A stretch of DNA of 64,000 bases from G025836975 sp048751585 (GTDB lineage Bacteria; Pseudomonadota; Gammaproteobacteria; Burkholderiales; Burkholderiaceae_B), in NCBI RefSeq assembly GCF_048751585.1, contig NZ_JAZHOB010000005.1:124001-188000 (forward strand). The letters run 5' to 3'. Positions 1 through 8,518 of this stretch are shown piece after piece (within the stretch, counting starts at the first letter, position 1; the number at the start of each line of letters is the position of its first letter). Below the pieces are notes generated by a model. It was not told where the DNA came from. It made no database searches and saw only the letters and a program-made list of their open reading frames with translations. The position numbers and the translations under genes are program-made.

Positions 1-240
1 ACCGGGCTTGATGATTTCCTGGTTGTTCAGCTTGATGTGGCCTTCGACCGCGGGCAGGTAGCCGCCAACAGCCTTCAACAGCGTCGACTTGCCGCAGCCC
101 GACGGGCCCACGATAACGTATCGGTCGGAGCGGTAAACGTCGAAGCTGACGCGGTAGGTTGCGGTGATGATGTGGTCTTTTGTGCGGTAGCGCAGGGTGA
201 CTCCCTGAACCGACAGCAAAGGTGTTGCGGTTTGACCCAT
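1..240 (-). CDS. ABC transporter ATP-binding protein, nitrate/sulfonate/taurine type (3' part cut by window edge)
   Basis: The reading frame begins with ATG at 240 and runs off the left edge, so only the first 80 residues are present. The Walker A motif GPSGCGKST is visible at about residues 55-63, preceded by the usual beta-strand start LLSVQGVTLRY. The gene follows a NitT/TauT-type binding-protein gene on the same strand after a 69-base spacer, as in tauAB and ssuAB-like importers, so it should energise that importer at the cytoplasmic face of the membrane. The permease gene is not in the window and would lie further left. The substrate is unknown; the family handles sulfonates, nitrate, thiamine precursors and aromatic acids. 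Confidence 0.85.
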   Translation of the reverse strand, partial: MGQTATPLLSVQGVTLRYRTKDHIITATYRVSFDVYRSDRYVIVGPSGCGKSTLLKAVGGYLPAVEGHIKLNNQEIIKPG

Positions 241-271
241 GAAAGGCTGTCTCCAAACATTTTTTTGCATC

Positions 272-295
272 CGCATCCGGCCACGGCCGGATGCG
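272..295 (-). promoter_or_regulatory. Intercistronic stem-loop between binding-protein and ATPase genes
   Basis: Two perfect 11-base arms (272-282 and 285-295, reading cgcatccggcc and its complement) lie in the spacer after the binding-protein stop codon. On the coding strand there is no U-run after the stem, so it is not a classic terminator. Stem-loops here are known to protect the upstream mRNA so that the binding protein is made in excess over ATPase and permease; that role is inferred. Confidence 0.6.
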
Positions 296-309
296 TTGTT
301 TCCGGCGCG

Positions 310-1311
310 TCAGTTGCCGGCGGAAATGGCGGGACCGGGGAAGAATAGATCGGCGAGCGTGTCGGGCCGATTCTTTATGGTCTTGATGTCGTTCATGAAT
401 TTCGCATACTTCATGACGTTTTCCGGCTTGGCCGTGTACTTGGTGGACGGGTCGTTCAGGATCTCGACCATGTCGGCGACGTCGCCGCTGCCGCCCATCG
501 AGGCGATCAGCACCTTGGCGGCGCCCTGTTTGTCGGCCTTGATCATTTCCTGGGCTTCTTGAAGCGCGGCCACGAAAGCGGCGTAGACCTTGGGATTCTG
601 ATCATGGAAGCGGGTTGTGGTGGACACCATGGTGAAGGTGGTGGATCCGCCCATGACGTCATCCGTATTCTGGATGGTCCGTATGCCCTTGGTTTTCAGT
701 TCACGCTGGGCCAGCGGCGATGAAGCATAGTGGGCAACTATGTTCCCGCTGCCCGATATCAGCGACGACGCGGCGTCGGCGTGGTTCATGGTAACGGTAT
801 ACGGGTCGAACTTGAATGCCTGGTCCTTGCCGTACTTTTCGGTGGCGTACATCTGCATGATGATGGATGGTATGGACGACTTGACCGAGGTCACCGCCAT
901 TTTGTCGCCGTCCTTCAGGTCGTCGATGGACTTCAGATGCGGCGCGCGCGTGTTCAGGAACATGGGCATGGAGCTGATGGCCGCGACACCCTTGACGTTG
1001 GCCGTGCCCTTGGTCCGGTCCCACAACAGCAGGAAGGACGGGGGGCCGGCCGAAATGAAATCGGCCGAGCCCGACAGCAATGCATCTATCATTACCGAAG
1101 GTCCGCCGATATTGGCCCAGTTGATGGTAACTTTTTGACCGGCCTTTTCGGCGTGTTTCTCAATGAGCTTGTGTTCCTTCATCATGTGAAGGGGTAGGAA
1201 ACCGAAGCCGCCCGCCCCCAGGGGGATATTGAGCGTGCTGACTTCCGCGTGCGCGCCCAGGGGCATCAGGCCCGCGGCGGCAAGTAAAACCATGCTTACA
1301 TGCTTCTTCAT
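310..1311 (-). CDS. ABC transporter substrate-binding protein, NitT/TauT family
   Basis: This is a 333-residue periplasmic binding protein with a clear signal peptide ending near the alanine-rich AHA site at about residue 22. The mature part starts with the lobe typical of NMT1/TauA-like proteins, and the stretch GGPSVMIDALLSGSADF matches the segment that links substrate lobe and hinge. Length and order (binding protein, then ATPase) fit the nitrate/sulfonate/taurine importer family. The start is supported by an AAGGAG ribosome site eight bases upstream. It is the first gene of the importer operon and sits downstream of the HIBADH-like gene on the same strand, 72 bases apart. The ligand cannot be read from the sequence. 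Confidence 0.85.
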   Translation of the reverse strand: MKKHVSMVLLAAAGLMPLGAHAEVSTLNIPLGAGGFGFLPLHMMKEHKLIEKHAEKAGQKVTINWANIGGPSVMIDALLSGSADFISAGPPSFLLLWDRTKGTANVKGVAAISSMPMFLNTRAPHLKSIDDLKDGDKMAVTSVKSSIPSIIMQMYATEKYGKDQAFKFDPYTVTMNHADAASSLISGSGNIVAHYASSPLAQRELKTKGIRTIQNTDDVMGGSTTFTMVSTTTRFHDQNPKVYAAFVAALQEAQEMIKADKQGAAKVLIASMGGSGDVADMVEILNDPSTKYTAKPENVMKYAKFMNDIKTIKNRPDTLADLFFPGPAISAGN

Positions 1312-1383
1312 TGTCTTCTCCTTTGGTGGTGGTACTGCGCCTCCTGACTATTTGCCGTCCACTGTCCTTCGACAGGCACAGCG

Positions 1384-2298
1384 TTATTGCTTTGGAGGTT
1401 TGCCTATCTGCATGCCGGCCAGTTGCTCGCTGAGCAAGGCGACGGCGGTGTGGTCGGCCTGGGGGCCCAGGACGGCGTTGGCGCCGGCCCACAGGTTGCG
1501 GCACAGGTCCGCGAAAGGCGCGTTCACGTTGTTCTCGTGAGCGATACCCAGCGCTATGGTCAGATCCTTGACCATGAGATTCATGGCGAAACCCGAATCG
1601 AACTTGCGCGAAAGCACATACTGCTTGAACTTCTTTTGCGTGCTGTTGTTCATGCCCGTTGAAACATTCAATACATCAACCATGGTTTCCGGGTCGATGC
1701 CGAAACGCGATCCAATGATGAGCGCCTCGATGCCGATCAGGAAGCCGGCGGAGGACACCAGATTGTTGAGCGCCTTCATCGCATGGCCGGTGCCCACTTT
1801 TCCCGTGGGGATGACCTTGCCCAGGGCATTCAGGATAGGCATGGCGGCATCGATATCAGCCTGCTCACCGCCCGCCATGATGGTCAGTTCGCCCGTACGG
1901 GCACGCGGCACGCCGCCTGAAACGGGCGCATCGAACAACACGACGCCCTGCTTCGCAAGCCGCTCGCTGAACGCCACAGTCTGGCTTGGAATGCCCGAGG
2001 TCATCTCGATGACGACCGCCCCGGAGCGCAAACTGGAAGCCAGGCCCTGCGGTCCGAACAGCACATCCTGGACAATGGCGCTATTGGGCAGGATGGTTAT
2101 GATCACATCCGATTCTTTGCCCAGTTCGGCAAGTGTCGCAGCCGGCTTCAGGCCGTGCTGCTTGGCAAAGGCGGCAGTGCGGTCCGGGCTGCTGTCGAAC
2201 GCCGCAAGCGGATAGCCGGCCTTGATCAGGCACCCGGCCATGGGAGCGCCCATGGCGCCGACGCCCACGAAGCCGATTCGAGGTAGAGCCCCCGCCAT
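1384..2298 (-). CDS. NAD(P)-dependent oxidoreductase, 3-hydroxyisobutyrate dehydrogenase family
   Basis: The 304-residue protein has the N-terminal Rossmann signature GFVGVGAMGAPMAG, the substrate-binding DAPVSGG motif in the middle, and the catalytic-lysine segment GHAMKALNNLV, which together define the beta-hydroxyacid dehydrogenase family (3-hydroxyisobutyrate, tartronate semialdehyde or 6-phosphogluconate-like substrates). A longer frame to 2391 exists, but its extra 31 residues are arginine- and glycine-rich and overlap the upstream gene. The chosen ATG shares its A with the upstream stop (TAATG), a sign of translational coupling with the carboxymuconolactone-decarboxylase-like gene. A second family member lies at 10201-11121. 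The exact substrate is unknown. Confidence 0.85.
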   Translation of the reverse strand: MAGALPRIGFVGVGAMGAPMAGCLIKAGYPLAAFDSSPDRTAAFAKQHGLKPAATLAELGKESDVIITILPNSAIVQDVLFGPQGLASSLRSGAVVIEMTSGIPSQTVAFSERLAKQGVVLFDAPVSGGVPRARTGELTIMAGGEQADIDAAMPILNALGKVIPTGKVGTGHAMKALNNLVSSAGFLIGIEALIIGSRFGIDPETMVDVLNVSTGMNNSTQKKFKQYVLSRKFDSGFAMNLMVKDLTIALGIAHENNVNAPFADLCRNLWAGANAVLGPQADHTAVALLSEQLAGMQIGKPPKQ

Positions 2299-2711
2299 TA
2301 TTTGGCTCCCGCCTTGTTGCCTTTGGCTTTTTCCTCGGCGATGACTTCCGCGGCGACCTTCATGCCGTCCAGGGCCGCCGGGACGCCGCAATAAATAGCC
2401 ACCTGAAGGAAGATTTCCTTGATGTCATCCTGGGTCAGGCCGTTATTCAGGGCGCCGCGCACATGCAGGCGTATCTCGTGCGGCCGATTCAGGGCGGACA
2501 GCATCGACAGATTGATGATGCTGCGCGTGCGGCGATCCAGGCCCGGACGCCCCCAGAGTTCTCCCCAGCACCACTCGGTGACCAGCTTTTGCATATCCGC
2601 CGTGAAATCGTCCGCCGCATCCAGGGACTTCTGCACATGTTCGGCGCCGAGTACCTCTTGGCGGTTTTTCAAGCCCTTGGCAAACAGCTCTGTATTGAAT
2701 TCTTTGCGCAT
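2298..2711 (-). CDS. Carboxymuconolactone decarboxylase family protein
   Basis: The 137-residue protein matches 4-carboxymuconolactone decarboxylase (PcaC)-like proteins in length and in the segment WCWGELWGRPGLDRRTRS followed by ALNRPHEIRLHVRGALNNG. PcaC proper removes CO2 from a lactone in the protocatechuate pathway, but no other pca gene is nearby, so a different role in the local pathway is likely. An AGGAG site precedes the ATG. The stop codon overlaps the start of the HIBADH-like gene by one base. It is the first gene of its operon and is divergent from the PrpD gene across a 149-base promoter region. Confidence 0.8.
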   Translation of the reverse strand: MRKEFNTELFAKGLKNRQEVLGAEHVQKSLDAADDFTADMQKLVTEWCWGELWGRPGLDRRTRSIINLSMLSALNRPHEIRLHVRGALNNGLTQDDIKEIFLQVAIYCGVPAALDGMKVAAEVIAEEKAKGNKAGAK

Positions 2712-2753
2712 AGTCGTTCTGACTCCTGAGTAGAAGGGGAAATATGCAGCAAA

Positions 2754-2798
2754 GTATGATGATAGAACTACAATCTGTCAATCATATCGTCATACAAT
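2754..2798. promoter_or_regulatory. Candidate operator in the PcaC-like/PrpD divergent promoter
   Basis: The AT-rich region between the divergent genes holds an imperfect inverted repeat: gtatgatgat at 2754-2763 and atcgtcatac at 2786-2795, one mismatch. Read on the minus strand the right half is attgtatgacgat; ATTGTAT recurs at 6386 and 13892-13898 (minus strand) and ATGACGAT recurs at 6407. The GntR/FCD protein encoded at 7718 is the most likely binder (inference). Confidence 0.4.
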
Positions 2799-2860
2799 CT
2801 TTCCCTTATTTGCAGTTATCATATCTTCTTCCCTCCCACCGACAGAGATGCCATCGACCT

Positions 2861-4234
2861 ATGGAAAACACAAAGAAAACGACCCGATCGAGTCCAGTGT
2901 CCACCGTACTGGCGGCCTTCATCGGCGACACTTCGTGGGAGCAGATCCCCGGCCGCATCCGCCATGAGGTCAAGCGGTCGGTGCTGAACTATTTTGCCGT
3001 GGCGCTGGCCGGATGCAACGATCCCACTCTGGATCGTGCCGTGCGGACTTATGCGCGCTTCTCCGCGGGATCGGCGGCAACACTGGTGGGCCGGCCCGAG
3101 CGCATGGACATGCTTAACGCCGCGGCCTTGAATGCCATGAGCGCCAATGTGTACGACTATGACGAGACGCATATCCCAACCATCATTCATCCGATATCGC
3201 CCCTCGCGCCCGCCCTGTTCGCCCTAAGCCAGAGCCGGCCCCTGTCCGGCAAGGATTTCATGCTGGCCTTTCTGCTGGGGGTGGAGGCGCAATGCCGGAT
3301 CGGTGTGGCCATCTCACCCTTTCATTACGACAGGGGCTGGCACATCACCTCCACCTGCGGAGTGTTCGGCTCCGCCATGGCCGTCGGCAAGGTATTGAAG
3401 CTGTCCCACACCCAACTCCGCTGGGCATTGGGCTCGGCCGCGTGCCAGGCGGGAGGGCTGGTGGAATCCCTGGGGACCATGTCCAAGAGCGTGAGCGTCG
3501 GCAATGCGGCCCGCAACGGCATGCTGGCCGCACTTCTGGCACAGGATGGCTTTGACGGCCCGGCACGGCCGCTGGAAGGCGTGAATGGCTTTCTTCAGGT
3601 TTTTGGCGATGCGCCCGATTTCGACGCCGTGATCCGCAATCTGGGCGAAGAGTGGGAGATCGCCAAGGTCGCCTACAAGCCCTACCCCTGCGGAGTCGTG
3701 CTCAATCCCGTCCTGGATGCCTGCCTGGCGCTGTCCGCCCGCATAGAACCGCGCCGGCTAGACGCCATCGAATCCATCGAATTGACCGGCCATCCGCTGT
3801 TGCGCCAGCGCACCGACCGTCCCAACATCAAGACGGGGCGCGAGTCGCAAGTCAGCGCCCAGCACGCCGTCCCCGTCGCATTGTTGCGCGGCCGCGCAGG
3901 CCTGGATGCCTTCTCCGATGCGGCCGTCAGCGATCCGAAGCTGCGGGCGCTTGGGTCGCTGCTGCGCTTCCAGGACGATCCGGCCTATTCGATAGACAGC
4001 GCCAAAGTGGTATTGCGATTTCGCGACCAGACGACCGAACAGGAACACGTGCAAATGGCTCGAGGCTCCTTGCAGCGGCCGCTGACGGACGATGAACTGG
4101 AAGCCAAGCTGCGCGACCTTTGCCGTTATGGGCGTTCAGGCTGCGATGCCGGCCCGCTGATCGAAGCCGTCTGGACCATGGAAGATGCCGAAGACATGGG
4201 GCGCCTGGCCGCGCTGGCCGCGGCGCCCGGCTGA
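2861..4234 (+). CDS. MmgE/PrpD family protein (2-methylcitrate dehydratase-like)
   Basis: The product has 457 residues from ATG 2861. Family features include the early segment IRHEVKRSVLNYFAVALAG, the MSANVYDYDETH segment that carries the conserved aspartates and histidine, and YKPYPCGVVLNP in the second domain. Relatives dehydrate 2-methylcitrate or cis-trans isomerise and decarboxylate related acids (cis-aconitate decarboxylase, iminodisuccinate epimerase). The frame is open upstream to 2744, but that stretch is the AT-rich promoter. It converges with the TRAP permease gene, ending 9 bases before its stop. An isocitrate-lyase-family gene at 12938 may supply the next step; the substrate is not established. 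Confidence 0.85.
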   Translation: MENTKKTTRSSPVSTVLAAFIGDTSWEQIPGRIRHEVKRSVLNYFAVALAGCNDPTLDRAVRTYARFSAGSAATLVGRPERMDMLNAAALNAMSANVYDYDETHIPTIIHPISPLAPALFALSQSRPLSGKDFMLAFLLGVEAQCRIGVAISPFHYDRGWHITSTCGVFGSAMAVGKVLKLSHTQLRWALGSAACQAGGLVESLGTMSKSVSVGNAARNGMLAALLAQDGFDGPARPLEGVNGFLQVFGDAPDFDAVIRNLGEEWEIAKVAYKPYPCGVVLNPVLDACLALSARIEPRRLDAIESIELTGHPLLRQRTDRPNIKTGRESQVSAQHAVPVALLRGRAGLDAFSDAAVSDPKLRALGSLLRFQDDPAYSIDSAKVVLRFRDQTTEQEHVQMARGSLQRPLTDDELEAKLRDLCRYGRSGCDAGPLIEAVWTMEDAEDMGRLAALAAAPG

Positions 4235-4243
4235 ACGCTTGCA

Positions 4244-6334
4244 TCATTTCGCCTGCTGCGGCAGCCAAAGCACGATGTCCGGAAACGCATACAGTATGGC
4301 CAGGAACACCAGCATGACGATCACAAATGGAAGCACGCCCAGGGATATCTGGACGAAGCTCACTTTTTCGCTCATGCTGCTCAAGACAAACAGCACCATG
4401 CCCAGCGGCGGCGTGATCAAGCCGATCTCTATCATCAGCACAAGAAAGATGCCGAACCAGATCGGATCCATGCCCAGCGCCATGGCAATGGGAAAGGTAA
4501 CGGGCAGCGTCATCAGCATCATGGCGATCGATTCGATGAACATGCCCAGCACCAGGTACACCAAGGTCATCAAGACCAGAACCACCCACGGCTCCAAGCC
4601 GGCATTGGTGATCAGGGCAACGACCTCGCGGGGCAGGCGAATGTAGTCGAATACCCAGCTGAATATCGACGCTCCCACCACGATGAGCAGCAGCATGGCG
4701 GTGACCTTGGCGGTATCCAGGGCGACGGCAAACAGCCCGCCCACGTCGATTTTCTTGCGTATCAGGCACAGGATATATGCCGCGAGCGCCCCAATGGCGG
4801 CGGCTTCGGTCGGTGTTGCGATACCCGCATACATCGAACCCAGGACGACGAATATGATGGCGGCGAACGGCACCATCCCCGTGGAGCTGACCAGCTTCTC
4901 CTTCATGGTGTAGGCGCGGGCGGCAGGAGCCGATCCGCGCCATCCCAAGGCCCATACCAGGGCGGTCAGCATGAACAGGGACATCAGCAGCAAGCCAGGC
5001 AGGATGCCGCCCATGAACAGGTGGGTCACCGACGCGCCGACGGTCGTGCCGTAGATGATCATCGGGATGCTGGGAGGAATCAGGATACCCAGGGTGGCAC
5101 CCGCTCCCGTCACCCCGTAGGTAAGGCGCGGACTGTAGCCGCGCTCTATCATTTCGGGGCAGGCCACTTTGCCCAAGGTTGCGGCGGTTGCGATGCTCGA
5201 GCCCGAGACAGCCGCGAATATCGCCGATGCGCCGGCGCTGGCATGCGCCAGGCCTCCCGGTGTGCGTCCGAACCAGCGGACCAGCGAATCGAACATCCCG
5301 GCGACGATTCCGCTGCGCAAAAGCAGGCCTCCCATGAAGATGAACATGGGTACCGCCGACAGGGTGAAGGTGTTGGTGCTGCTCCATGCCCGCTCCGCCA
5401 GCAGGGACAGTTGCGGCCTGGAGAGCAGGAAGTACACCCCAAGCATGCCGACGAGCCCCAGGGCAAGCGCGATCCGGACGCCGAACAGCAGCAGGAATAT
5501 CATGGATGCCACGAGCAGCACACCAACCACGGCCAAGGGCTGTCCGCGCATCAGCCAGTACAGCAAGCACAACACTCCCAACAGGGCCACCGTAAGAAGC
5601 ATGGTGCGCAAGCCGCTCCACGCCAGCATGGCCGGCACCATGAAAGCGGCTATCGCGATCGTTCCCCAGTCGTGGCGATTGCCGAATGCCGGTACGCCAT
5701 GCCGGCCCAGGACAATCAACACCGCCAGCAACAGCAAGGCCAGTATGGGCAGCGCCCATCGGCGGGCATCGCCCTTGGGAGGCTTCAGACGATAGATATC
5801 GACCAGGATAGCCAATGCATAGATCAGCAGCCCCACGGACACCGGCAGCTCCGGTATCCACTGGGGCGTTGAAAGCAAGCCCCAGTCCCGCGTGCCGTTA
5901 AAGAACTCCCTGGCATTGAAGGATGCCATCTGCCATGCGGACATCAGGACGAAGAACAGGCCTATCCATTGGCAGATAAGCTCGACCTTGCGCCTGGCCT
6001 CAATGGAAAGCCTGTCCACCCACAATTCGACCTGCACATGGCTGTTGCCGCTCTGGGCAATGCCCAGGCCCAGGAATACGACGGCCACCAGCAAATACGT
6101 CGAGATTTCCGTGGCCCAGGATGTCGGCGAGTTGAACAGCGAACGGGAACCGATCTCGAAACACATGATCGCAGCCATGGCCAATAAAGCCAGGCCGGCC
6201 AATACGCCGCTAGCCTGAACAAGATGATTCGCGGCGCGCACCACGATGAAATCGTCATTGCTGGGCAAGGGATACAGCGAGGCGGCGGGCGCGCCGTCCT
6301 GCGGCGCCTTCTCGCCGGGATTCGTTACTGTCAT
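4244..6334 (-). CDS. TRAP transporter permease, DctQ and DctM fused
   Basis: The 696-residue membrane protein joins a DctQ-like small subunit (about residues 30-185) to a DctM-like large subunit (about 270-690, with GSSIATAATLGKVACPEM and GATLGILIPPSIPMIIYG in the re-entrant core). The DctM core segments and the final SEKVSFVQISLGVLPF tail are intact. Between the two parts lie about three further hydrophobic stretches (about 196-265), more than the single linking helix of SiaQM-type fusions. An AAGGAGA ribosome site precedes the ATG. It is divergent from the TRAP binding-protein gene at 6525, so the two halves of one Na+-driven dicarboxylate-type importer share a promoter region. Confidence 0.92.
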   Translation of the reverse strand: MTVTNPGEKAPQDGAPAASLYPLPSNDDFIVVRAANHLVQASGVLAGLALLAMAAIMCFEIGSRSLFNSPTSWATEISTYLLVAVVFLGLGIAQSGNSHVQVELWVDRLSIEARRKVELICQWIGLFFVLMSAWQMASFNAREFFNGTRDWGLLSTPQWIPELPVSVGLLIYALAILVDIYRLKPPKGDARRWALPILALLLLAVLIVLGRHGVPAFGNRHDWGTIAIAAFMVPAMLAWSGLRTMLLTVALLGVLCLLYWLMRGQPLAVVGVLLVASMIFLLLFGVRIALALGLVGMLGVYFLLSRPQLSLLAERAWSSTNTFTLSAVPMFIFMGGLLLRSGIVAGMFDSLVRWFGRTPGGLAHASAGASAIFAAVSGSSIATAATLGKVACPEMIERGYSPRLTYGVTGAGATLGILIPPSIPMIIYGTTVGASVTHLFMGGILPGLLLMSLFMLTALVWALGWRGSAPAARAYTMKEKLVSSTGMVPFAAIIFVVLGSMYAGIATPTEAAAIGALAAYILCLIRKKIDVGGLFAVALDTAKVTAMLLLIVVGASIFSWVFDYIRLPREVVALITNAGLEPWVVLVLMTLVYLVLGMFIESIAMMLMTLPVTFPIAMALGMDPIWFGIFLVLMIEIGLITPPLGMVLFVLSSMSEKVSFVQISLGVLPFVIVMLVFLAILYAFPDIVLWLPQQAK

Positions 6335-6385
6335 TGCGTCTCCTTATCTGGCGGTGCTGCAAGCCATTGCTGTTTTTGAACGTAT

Positions 6386-6417
6386 ATTGTATTATCGAAT
6401 TATGGAATGACGATCAT
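6386..6417. promoter_or_regulatory. Candidate GntR/FCD operator between the divergent TRAP genes
   Basis: In the 190-base divergent region, attgtattat (6386-6395) and atgacgatcat (6407-6417) lie in an AT-rich stretch. The second element is itself a hyphenated palindrome (ATGA-CGA-TCAT) and recurs exactly on the other strand at 51944-51954; the first recurs at 13890-13899 on the minus strand. The location upstream of both TRAP genes and near a GntR gene supports an operator, but binding is inferred. Confidence 0.42.
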
Positions 6418-6524
6418 ATAATATTTTCGGCATCGCCTCTAGCGGCTGGACCGCGATCGCGGCGCCCAATCCCGTCGCGATGTCATTCCATCCAACCAAA
6501 AAAGCATTTAATACGGAGAAGACA

Positions 6525-7598
6525 ATGAAGCGTTCATATCAGCACACCGCTGCACCGCAGTCACTGTCAAATGCTTGCAAACAGAGTCTTGTTCGCACGT
6601 TTGCTCATGCCGCGCTATGCGCCGGCATTCTTTTTGCCGCCTCACCCGCCTCCGCCCAGGAATATGACCTGACGATGTCGGTCATCGTCTCGCCCGGCGA
6701 TGGCTATTCCATACTGACCCAGTCCGTTCCCGAGCGGGTCAAGAAGGCTACAAATGGAAAGGTCAAGGTCACGGTCAGCGATTCCCTGGTTCCGGCGGCC
6801 CAGATCGCAACCGCCATCCGTGAAGGCCGCGTCGACATGAGCGCCGCCCTGCACACCTATCTGGCCGCCGACGAGCCTCGCATGGGCATATTCAACCTGC
6901 CGGGCCTGATCAACAACGTCCAGGAATACAAAAAAGTGGGCGATGCGTTCTGGTTCGAAGACACCAAGAAAATCTGGAAGGAAAAATGGGACGCCATCGT
7001 GCTGGCAAACGGCGTGTGGTGCACGCAGCAGCTCTTCTCGAAAGAACCGATCAAGACGCTTGCGGACTTCAAGGGCAAGCGGCTGCGGGTGCATAACCCC
7101 CAAACGGCCGAAGTGGTCAATGCACTGGGCGGAAAGCCGGTTCCCCTGCCGGTTCCCGAGATTTATCCGGCGCTGGAGCGCGGCGTGATAGACGGCCTGT
7201 TTACATCGACCTGCGTGGGCAATGCCCTGGAATACTGGCGGCTCGCAAAACACGTCCAGAACTGGAGCCTTGGCCCCCTGAACGGCTGGGCGATACTGGC
7301 CAACCCCGCCAGCTGGAACAAGCTGCCGCCCGATGTACAGAAGCAAGTGGCGGGCGTCATGGACCAAATCCAGGAAGAAGCCTTTTCGCGCTATAGCGAA
7401 TTCGTCGGCAACGCCATGAAGAAGATGGAGTCCGAGGGCGTTACCTTCTGGGTGGCGCCCGACTCCGAACGCGACAAGCTGATGCAGCCCCAGTACATCG
7501 GACCTTCCTACGACGCCTGGTACAAGCGGGCTCAAGAGGTCGGTTTCGACGGCAAGGCATACATCGAAAAGGTAAGAAGCGTACTTGGAAAACAATAG
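6525..7598 (+). CDS. TRAP transporter substrate-binding protein, DctP family
   Basis: The 357-residue protein starts at ATG 6525, six or so bases after a GGAGAAG site. It has a long signal region with a hydrophobic core ending at SPASAQ near residue 44. The mature part has the DctP order: AQIATAIREGRVDMSAALH near the first hinge, LADFKGKRLRVHNPQTAEVV with the conserved arginine that usually binds the ligand carboxylate, and ALERGVIDGLFTS. It should capture an organic acid in the periplasm and deliver it to the fused permease encoded divergently at 4244-6334. An in-frame ATG at 6480 has no ribosome site. Confidence 0.92.
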   Translation: MKRSYQHTAAPQSLSNACKQSLVRTFAHAALCAGILFAASPASAQEYDLTMSVIVSPGDGYSILTQSVPERVKKATNGKVKVTVSDSLVPAAQIATAIREGRVDMSAALHTYLAADEPRMGIFNLPGLINNVQEYKKVGDAFWFEDTKKIWKEKWDAIVLANGVWCTQQLFSKEPIKTLADFKGKRLRVHNPQTAEVVNALGGKPVPLPVPEIYPALERGVIDGLFTSTCVGNALEYWRLAKHVQNWSLGPLNGWAILANPASWNKLPPDVQKQVAGVMDQIQEEAFSRYSEFVGNAMKKMESEGVTFWVAPDSERDKLMQPQYIGPSYDAWYKRAQEVGFDGKAYIEKVRSVLGKQ

Positions 7599-7640
7599 GG
7601 CGGCTGAAAAAACGGCGGCTGGACTAAACTTGGTGTCCAT

Positions 7641-7689
7641 GCACGTTCCGGGGGAAGGAAGCGACCACCTGGGACGTGCCCACCTTTTT
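7641..7689 (+). terminator. Probable intrinsic terminator or structured leader after the TRAP binding-protein gene
   Basis: Arms gcacgttcc (7641-7649) and gggacgtgc (7671-7679) pair over nine bases with one G-U pair and a 21-base loop. Five T residues follow at 7685-7689. This could end the TRAP transcript or act as a leader for the GntR gene that starts 28 bases on. The gap between stem and T-run makes it a weak terminator. Confidence 0.4.
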
Positions 7690-7717
7690 AACATTCGCTA
7701 ATAAAACAGAGAAACAT

Positions 7718-8428
7718 ATGAAGCCTGAAGAAGCCGATGGTGATTTCAAGGTGCATCGTGTTGCCGCGGTGCTGCGCCACAGCGTTACGGAAAGCATACG
7801 CAACGCCATTCTGGCTGGCCGTTTTCAGCCAGGGGACCGCCTGCCGGAACGAGAGCTATGTGAAATGACCGGCGTCAGCCGCACCCTGGTGCGTGAAGCG
7901 CTGCGCCAGCTCGAGACCGAGCGACTGATCAAGGTCATCCCGCATCGCGGGCCGGTGGTCGAGACCATCACGCCCGAACAGGCCGACGGCATCTATAGGG
8001 TCCGCGAGGAACTCGAAGGCCTGGCCAGTCAATTGTTTGCAGAACGCGCGACGCCGGATCACCTGAAGGCCCTGAAACAGGCCTACACGGATCTCAAGGC
8101 GTCGCATACCAAGGACGACGGCTTGAGCCAGCTCAAGGCCAAGAACCATTTTTACCGCTGCCTTCTGGACGGCGCCGGCAACGAAGCGCTATCGAACAGC
8201 CTGCGTCTGCTGAACTCGCAAATCATGCTGCTGCGGTCGATGTCGATGGCGGCGCCGGGACGCGCCAACAAAAGCCTTGCCGAACTGGGCGACCTGCTGA
8301 AAGCGCTGGAGGCCAAGGATGAAAAAGCCGCCCGCAAGGCGGGAAGCCGGCATGTACGGAACGCGTCGGCGGTGGCCATCGCACTACTGCGCCAGCAAGA
8401 CGAGGAAGCCGCCCGAAAGAAAGCCTGA
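7718..8428 (+). CDS. GntR family transcriptional regulator, FCD subfamily
   Basis: The 236-residue protein has an N-terminal winged helix (about residues 15-80, with AILAGRFQPGDRLPERELCE followed by TGVSRTLVREALRQLETE), then an all-helical FCD effector domain with the metal-ligand positions typical of this subfamily in the segment KAKNHFYRCLLDGAGN. FCD proteins usually repress catabolic operons until an organic acid binds. Its position between the TRAP importer and the lactonase/SDR gene run suggests it controls them; shared AT-rich elements at 2754-2798, 6386-6417 and 13890-13910 are candidate sites. ATG 7718 is preferred over 7676, which lies in the terminator-like hairpin. Confidence 0.88.
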   Translation: MKPEEADGDFKVHRVAAVLRHSVTESIRNAILAGRFQPGDRLPERELCEMTGVSRTLVREALRQLETERLIKVIPHRGPVVETITPEQADGIYRVREELEGLASQLFAERATPDHLKALKQAYTDLKASHTKDDGLSQLKAKNHFYRCLLDGAGNEALSNSLRLLNSQIMLLRSMSMAAPGRANKSLAELGDLLKALEAKDEKAARKAGSRHVRNASAVAIALLRQQDEEAARKKA

Positions 8429-8518
8429 TGCCCTGCCCGACCGCCCAGAACAATAAGACCGCAAGATGACACGCCAGCCTGCTGGCCCATGATTGAACAC
8501 GATTCCGGAGACAAACCC

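Noticed and set aside
1362..1375. ctgtc-cttc-gacag stem between the HIBADH-like and binding-protein genes
   Set aside because: Only five base pairs and no U-run; too weak to call as a terminator.
3927..5861. 644-codon open frame on the minus strand
   Set aside because: It lies in another frame of the TRAP permease gene and the PrpD gene end, is rich in Arg, Gly, His and Pro, and shows no family motif. It is a GC-bias shadow.
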